This document shows, piece by piece, positions 61,456-64,000 of a DNA stretch of 64,000 nt. Origin of the DNA: Bradyrhizobium elkanii WSM2783 (GTDB lineage Bacteria; Pseudomonadota; Alphaproteobacteria; Rhizobiales; Xanthobacteraceae); contig NZ_AXAP01000032.1 of assembly GCF_000472865.1 (NCBI RefSeq), positions 1 to 64,000 on the forward strand, given 5' to 3'. Made by a program: the position numbers and the translations under genes. The notes beneath the pieces are model-generated. The model made no database searches, was not told the origin of the DNA, and saw only the letters and a list, made by a program, of their open reading frames with translations. The first letter of the stretch is position 1. Every line of letters begins with the position of its first letter.

Positions 61456-62592
61456 ATGCAGAACACGAATGGAATCAGCACAATAGTCGATCGCATCTTT
61501 TCACCTCTTGTCGCACCTCTCGGGATCCCCGAGCCGAAGAAGTCCGTCGGAATTCTGGTCGGCGTGACGGTCGCCGGCCAGCGTTATTATTTCCGGTTCG
61601 GACAGGTCGACCTGCATGAGGGCGGCACCGGTTCGATTGACGACACCGTGGTCTTCATCGGCTCGAACACCAAGGTCTTCACGGCGACACTTCTGGCGCT
61701 CGCGGCGTCGCAAACCTCGGCGGCGCAGGACACCCGCGTCACCGATCTGCTGCCGTCCGACATCATCCTGAAACAGCCCCACGGCGACATCCTGCTCTGG
61801 CACCTCGCCACCCACAGCGCCGGATTCCCGACCCCAGTATGCGGGCAGCGGCCTGCGTTCGGCGACTATCCTCTCTCGTCGCTGGGCGCATTCCTGAACG
61901 ACTTCACGCCGCCTTATGCGCCCGGCAGACACTGGGTCTACAGCAATCCGGGCTTCGCGCTTCTCGGCGTGCTGCTGTCGCATGCCTATGCTGGCGGCAT
62001 TAGCGCGTTCAACTGGGACGCGACGTACCAGAACTGGCCGGCGCTTGTGGTCGGCCGCGTGACGGCGCCGCTCGGCATGACGTCGACGCAGGTCAAATAC
62101 AGCGCCGTGAAGGCGAAGGTCGCGCAAGGCTACAATTATGTCCCGCCCACGAGCCTGCCGCCGTCCTACAAGGCGGTCGAGCCGCCGGACTGGGTGCTGA
62201 CTTCGGCGGGGCTCGGCGCCGGCGCGCTGTCGTCGACGCTCGCCGACATGCTGACGTTCCTGGAGGCCGAAATCAGTCCGCCGGAGGGACATCTTGGCCT
62301 GGCGATGAGACAGACCCAGAAGGTCCACCCGCCGTCCAACGTGCTGTCCATGGGGCTCGGCTGGCAACTGTCCAACGACTACTTCGACAAGAACGGCGGC
62401 TTCGAGGGCTACGAGACCTACATGGCCTTCGATGCCACGCACAAGGTCGGCGTGTTCGTGTTCGGCAACACCAGCGGCGGCGCGGGCGACGCGATCACGA
62501 CCAGCGGGCGTATCCTGCTCGGCGAGCTGCGCGGCATCGCGGCGATGCCGTCGACATTCCCGACGCCGGACAAAGTCCCGCACTGCCCGTGA
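61456..62592 (+). CDS. Beta-lactamase-fold serine hydrolase (third in window)
   Basis: 378 residues. The catalytic SxxK is in FIGSNTKVFTA (about 67-77) and the YxN in WVYSNPGFALLG (about 155-166), typical of class C beta-lactamase/penicillin-binding-protein-like esterases. A KNGG motif at about 310-315 takes the place of the usual KTG/HTG. No clear signal peptide. ATG follows GGAG. It is 62 bp upstream of an S53 peptidase gene on the same strand, suggesting one transcript. It is distinct in sequence from the NylB-like pair at 21679-25512. Substrate unknown. Confidence 0.88.
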   Translation: MQNTNGISTIVDRIFSPLVAPLGIPEPKKSVGILVGVTVAGQRYYFRFGQVDLHEGGTGSIDDTVVFIGSNTKVFTATLLALAASQTSAAQDTRVTDLLPSDIILKQPHGDILLWHLATHSAGFPTPVCGQRPAFGDYPLSSLGAFLNDFTPPYAPGRHWVYSNPGFALLGVLLSHAYAGGISAFNWDATYQNWPALVVGRVTAPLGMTSTQVKYSAVKAKVAQGYNYVPPTSLPPSYKAVEPPDWVLTSAGLGAGALSSTLADMLTFLEAEISPPEGHLGLAMRQTQKVHPPSNVLSMGLGWQLSNDYFDKNGGFEGYETYMAFDATHKVGVFVFGNTSGGAGDAITTSGRILLGELRGIAAMPSTFPTPDKVPHCP

Positions 62593-62654
62593 GGCCAAAG
62601 ATCGCACCATCGCGATCCCGACACGGTTTTTCATCGAAATGGAGCCTGACAACC

Positions 62655-64000
62655 ATGACGGATCATCGAGACCTATCGATTGTTCAAGATAGCGGGTTGC
62701 CGAAGCATCTGCTGCAGGCCCGCGAAGCTGCGGCCGATCCCGATCAGGTGCTGCGCGCCACGCTGCGGCTTGTACCGCGCTGCGGCGACAAGGCTCTGCT
62801 GGCGCGAGCGAGCGCGCTCGGCCGGCAGCCAATCGCAGACCGCACGTTTCTCGCGCGCGGCGCGCTGGCTGACGAGGTGACGCCTGCCCCCGAGGCGCTC
62901 GACGCGGTGAAAGCCTTCTGTCACGAGCACGGCTTCACCTTGAGCCGAACCGCGCTGGGCGGCCTGTTCGTCACCATCGAGGGCAAGGCCGGCGCTCTCG
63001 CGTGCGCCTTCGGCGTCACGATCGGCGGCTATCGCTACGGCGACCTCGTCCTGCGTGCCTATCAAGGCGCCTTGCGCTTGCCGGCCGCGCTCGCACCTTA
63101 TGTGCGCGCCGTGCTCGGCCTCGACGATCTCTCCCGGATCGCCGCCCAGCCGAACGCCGCGGACTTCATCGAGCCGCCCTCACTCAAGGGCAATCTGCCG
63201 ACCACGGTCGCGTTCGACTACTATCAATATCCCCAGGATCTGATCGGCCGCGGCGCCACCGTCGCCTTCATCGAGCAGAATCTCAAGGTCGACCTCGCCA
63301 AGATCCAAGCCTACTACACCAAGCTTGGCGTCGGCCCCGTGACCATCGTCCTGGTGCCGGAATGGGGGCCGCCCAACACGCCGGAGGACCCCGAGCCGTC
63401 AAAACTCAACGGTGAAGCAATGATGGATCTCAAGCTCACCGGCGCGGTCGCGCCTGGCGCGACGCTCGTGGGTTACAGCATCGTCCAAGACTACGGCTAC
63501 TCGTCCGACCCGTGGGTCGACACCCTGATCGCGGCACTCGAGAACGAGAAGCACCCCTGCGACGTCATGTCGATCAGCCTTGGCAAGCCGGAATCGGCCT
63601 GGTCCACACAGACAGCGCTATGCGTGGATTTTCTGTTCGCCATCGCGGGCCTGCTCGGCGTCACCGTGTGCGTCGCTTCCGGCGACTTTGGCGCACCTGG
63701 TAATGTGAATCGTGGCGGCACCTACAAGCAAAACTTCGCGTTTCCGGCATCCTCGCCGTTCTGCCTCGCCTGCGGCGGGACCGAGCTCGTGCTTTCGCAG
63801 CAGGGCGACCAGCGCATCCTGAACGGCGAGGTGGTGTGGAACGAGATGGCCGAGATCGGACAGAAGCGCGCGACCGGAGGCGGCATCAGCATGCTGTTTC
63901 CGGTCCCTGACTTCCAGCAGACGCTCACTCTGCCGGCGCCGTTCAATGAGGGGCAGACATCCGGCCGCGGCATGCCGGACGTGGCCAGCAATGCGGCTGC
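62655..64000 (+). CDS. S53-family (sedolisin/pro-kumamolisin) peptidase, cut by the window end
   Basis: At least 448 residues, with the 3' end outside the window. The N-terminal pro-domain (about 45-170) is followed by the catalytic domain with GRGATVAFIEQN, the Glu/Asp pair in GEAMMDLKLTGAVAPGA (about 255-271) and the oxyanion Asp in VCVASGDFGAPG (about 338-349). The catalytic Ser motif SGTSxxxP would lie past 64000. No signal peptide is seen. GGAG lies about 10 nt before the ATG. Sedolisins are acid-active secreted peptidases; secretion by another route is possible. It follows a serine hydrolase on the same strand. Confidence 0.88.
   Translation, partial: MTDHRDLSIVQDSGLPKHLLQAREAAADPDQVLRATLRLVPRCGDKALLARASALGRQPIADRTFLARGALADEVTPAPEALDAVKAFCHEHGFTLSRTALGGLFVTIEGKAGALACAFGVTIGGYRYGDLVLRAYQGALRLPAALAPYVRAVLGLDDLSRIAAQPNAADFIEPPSLKGNLPTTVAFDYYQYPQDLIGRGATVAFIEQNLKVDLAKIQAYYTKLGVGPVTIVLVPEWGPPNTPEDPEPSKLNGEAMMDLKLTGAVAPGATLVGYSIVQDYGYSSDPWVDTLIAALENEKHPCDVMSISLGKPESAWSTQTALCVDFLFAIAGLLGVTVCVASGDFGAPGNVNRGGTYKQNFAFPASSPFCLACGGTELVLSQQGDQRILNGEVVWNEMAEIGQKRATGGGISMLFPVPDFQQTLTLPAPFNEGQTSGRGMPDVASNAA

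Noticed and set aside
1..64000. CRISPR arrays, tRNA or rRNA genes, and complete IS elements
   Set aside because: I looked for regularly spaced repeats, cloverleaf-like segments and transposase motifs (DDE) by eye and found none. A covariance-model scan would be needed to exclude small RNAs.

Overview
The window looks like chromosomal DNA of a Bradyrhizobium-type alphaproteobacterium (Nitrobacteraceae). The reasons are uniformly high GC, FixL/FixJ-style two-component genes, a hopanoid-type RND transporter, a BJP-type subclass B3 metallo-beta-lactamase, FixK/FNR-type boxes and four copies of an intergenic repeat built around inverted GCGTTTTC/GAAAACGC arms. I saw no rRNA, tRNA, CRISPR array, transposase or prophage. 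The only mobile element is the 5' end of a group II intron on the minus strand at the left edge. All family calls come from reading motifs; no database search was possible.

Layout. 1-7.2 kb: group II intron end, a WD40-cytochrome c fusion, a glycine/tyrosine-rich secreted protein, a CHAD protein, a SulP transporter without STAS, an SDR with Phe at the usual catalytic Tyr, and a small exported protein. 7.3-11.4 kb: a TetR regulator divergent from an EmrA/EmrB-type efflux pair, plus two small proteins. 11.7-15.8 kb: a phospholipase D-VTT membrane fusion overlapping an EEP-family nuclease/phosphatase, then a flavin monooxygenase. 15.9-21 kb: a minus-strand operon of response regulator, unknown protein, di-heme cytochrome c peroxidase and VirA-like hybrid kinase, with 4-bp overlaps at the last two junctions.

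21.7-32 kb: the most distinctive block. It has two beta-lactamase-fold hydrolases of the 6-aminohexanoate-dimer hydrolase (NylB) type, a LysR regulator, an oligopeptide ABC importer (DppB, DppC, fused DppD-DppF) and, convergently, its binding protein with a class III omega-aminotransferase. Together they could import an amide oligomer, hydrolyse it and transaminate the omega-amino monomer. 32.5-37 kb: an AraC regulator and a FixLJ-like kinase with two response regulators. 37.2-43 kb: an HpnN-like transporter, a small protein, and a patatin phospholipase with a GntP permease. 43.3-47.3 kb: a membrane-anchored sugar-dehydrogenase-type propeller fused to cytochrome c, an AEC transporter and a divergent LysR regulator with a T-N11-A site at its start.

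47.6-64 kb: M15 carboxypeptidase and L,D-transpeptidase (cell wall), a putative outer-membrane protein, a B3 metallo-beta-lactamase, a Crp/Fnr regulator divergent from a helical protein with a perfect FNR/FixK box between them, a CarS-like protein, a DUF3775 protein, glutamine-dependent NAD synthetase, CopC-CopD, a PQ-loop (SemiSWEET-like) protein, a third serine hydrolase and an S53 peptidase cut by the window end. Gene starts were moved inward from the longest reading frame where a Shine-Dalgarno sequence or signal peptide favoured it.
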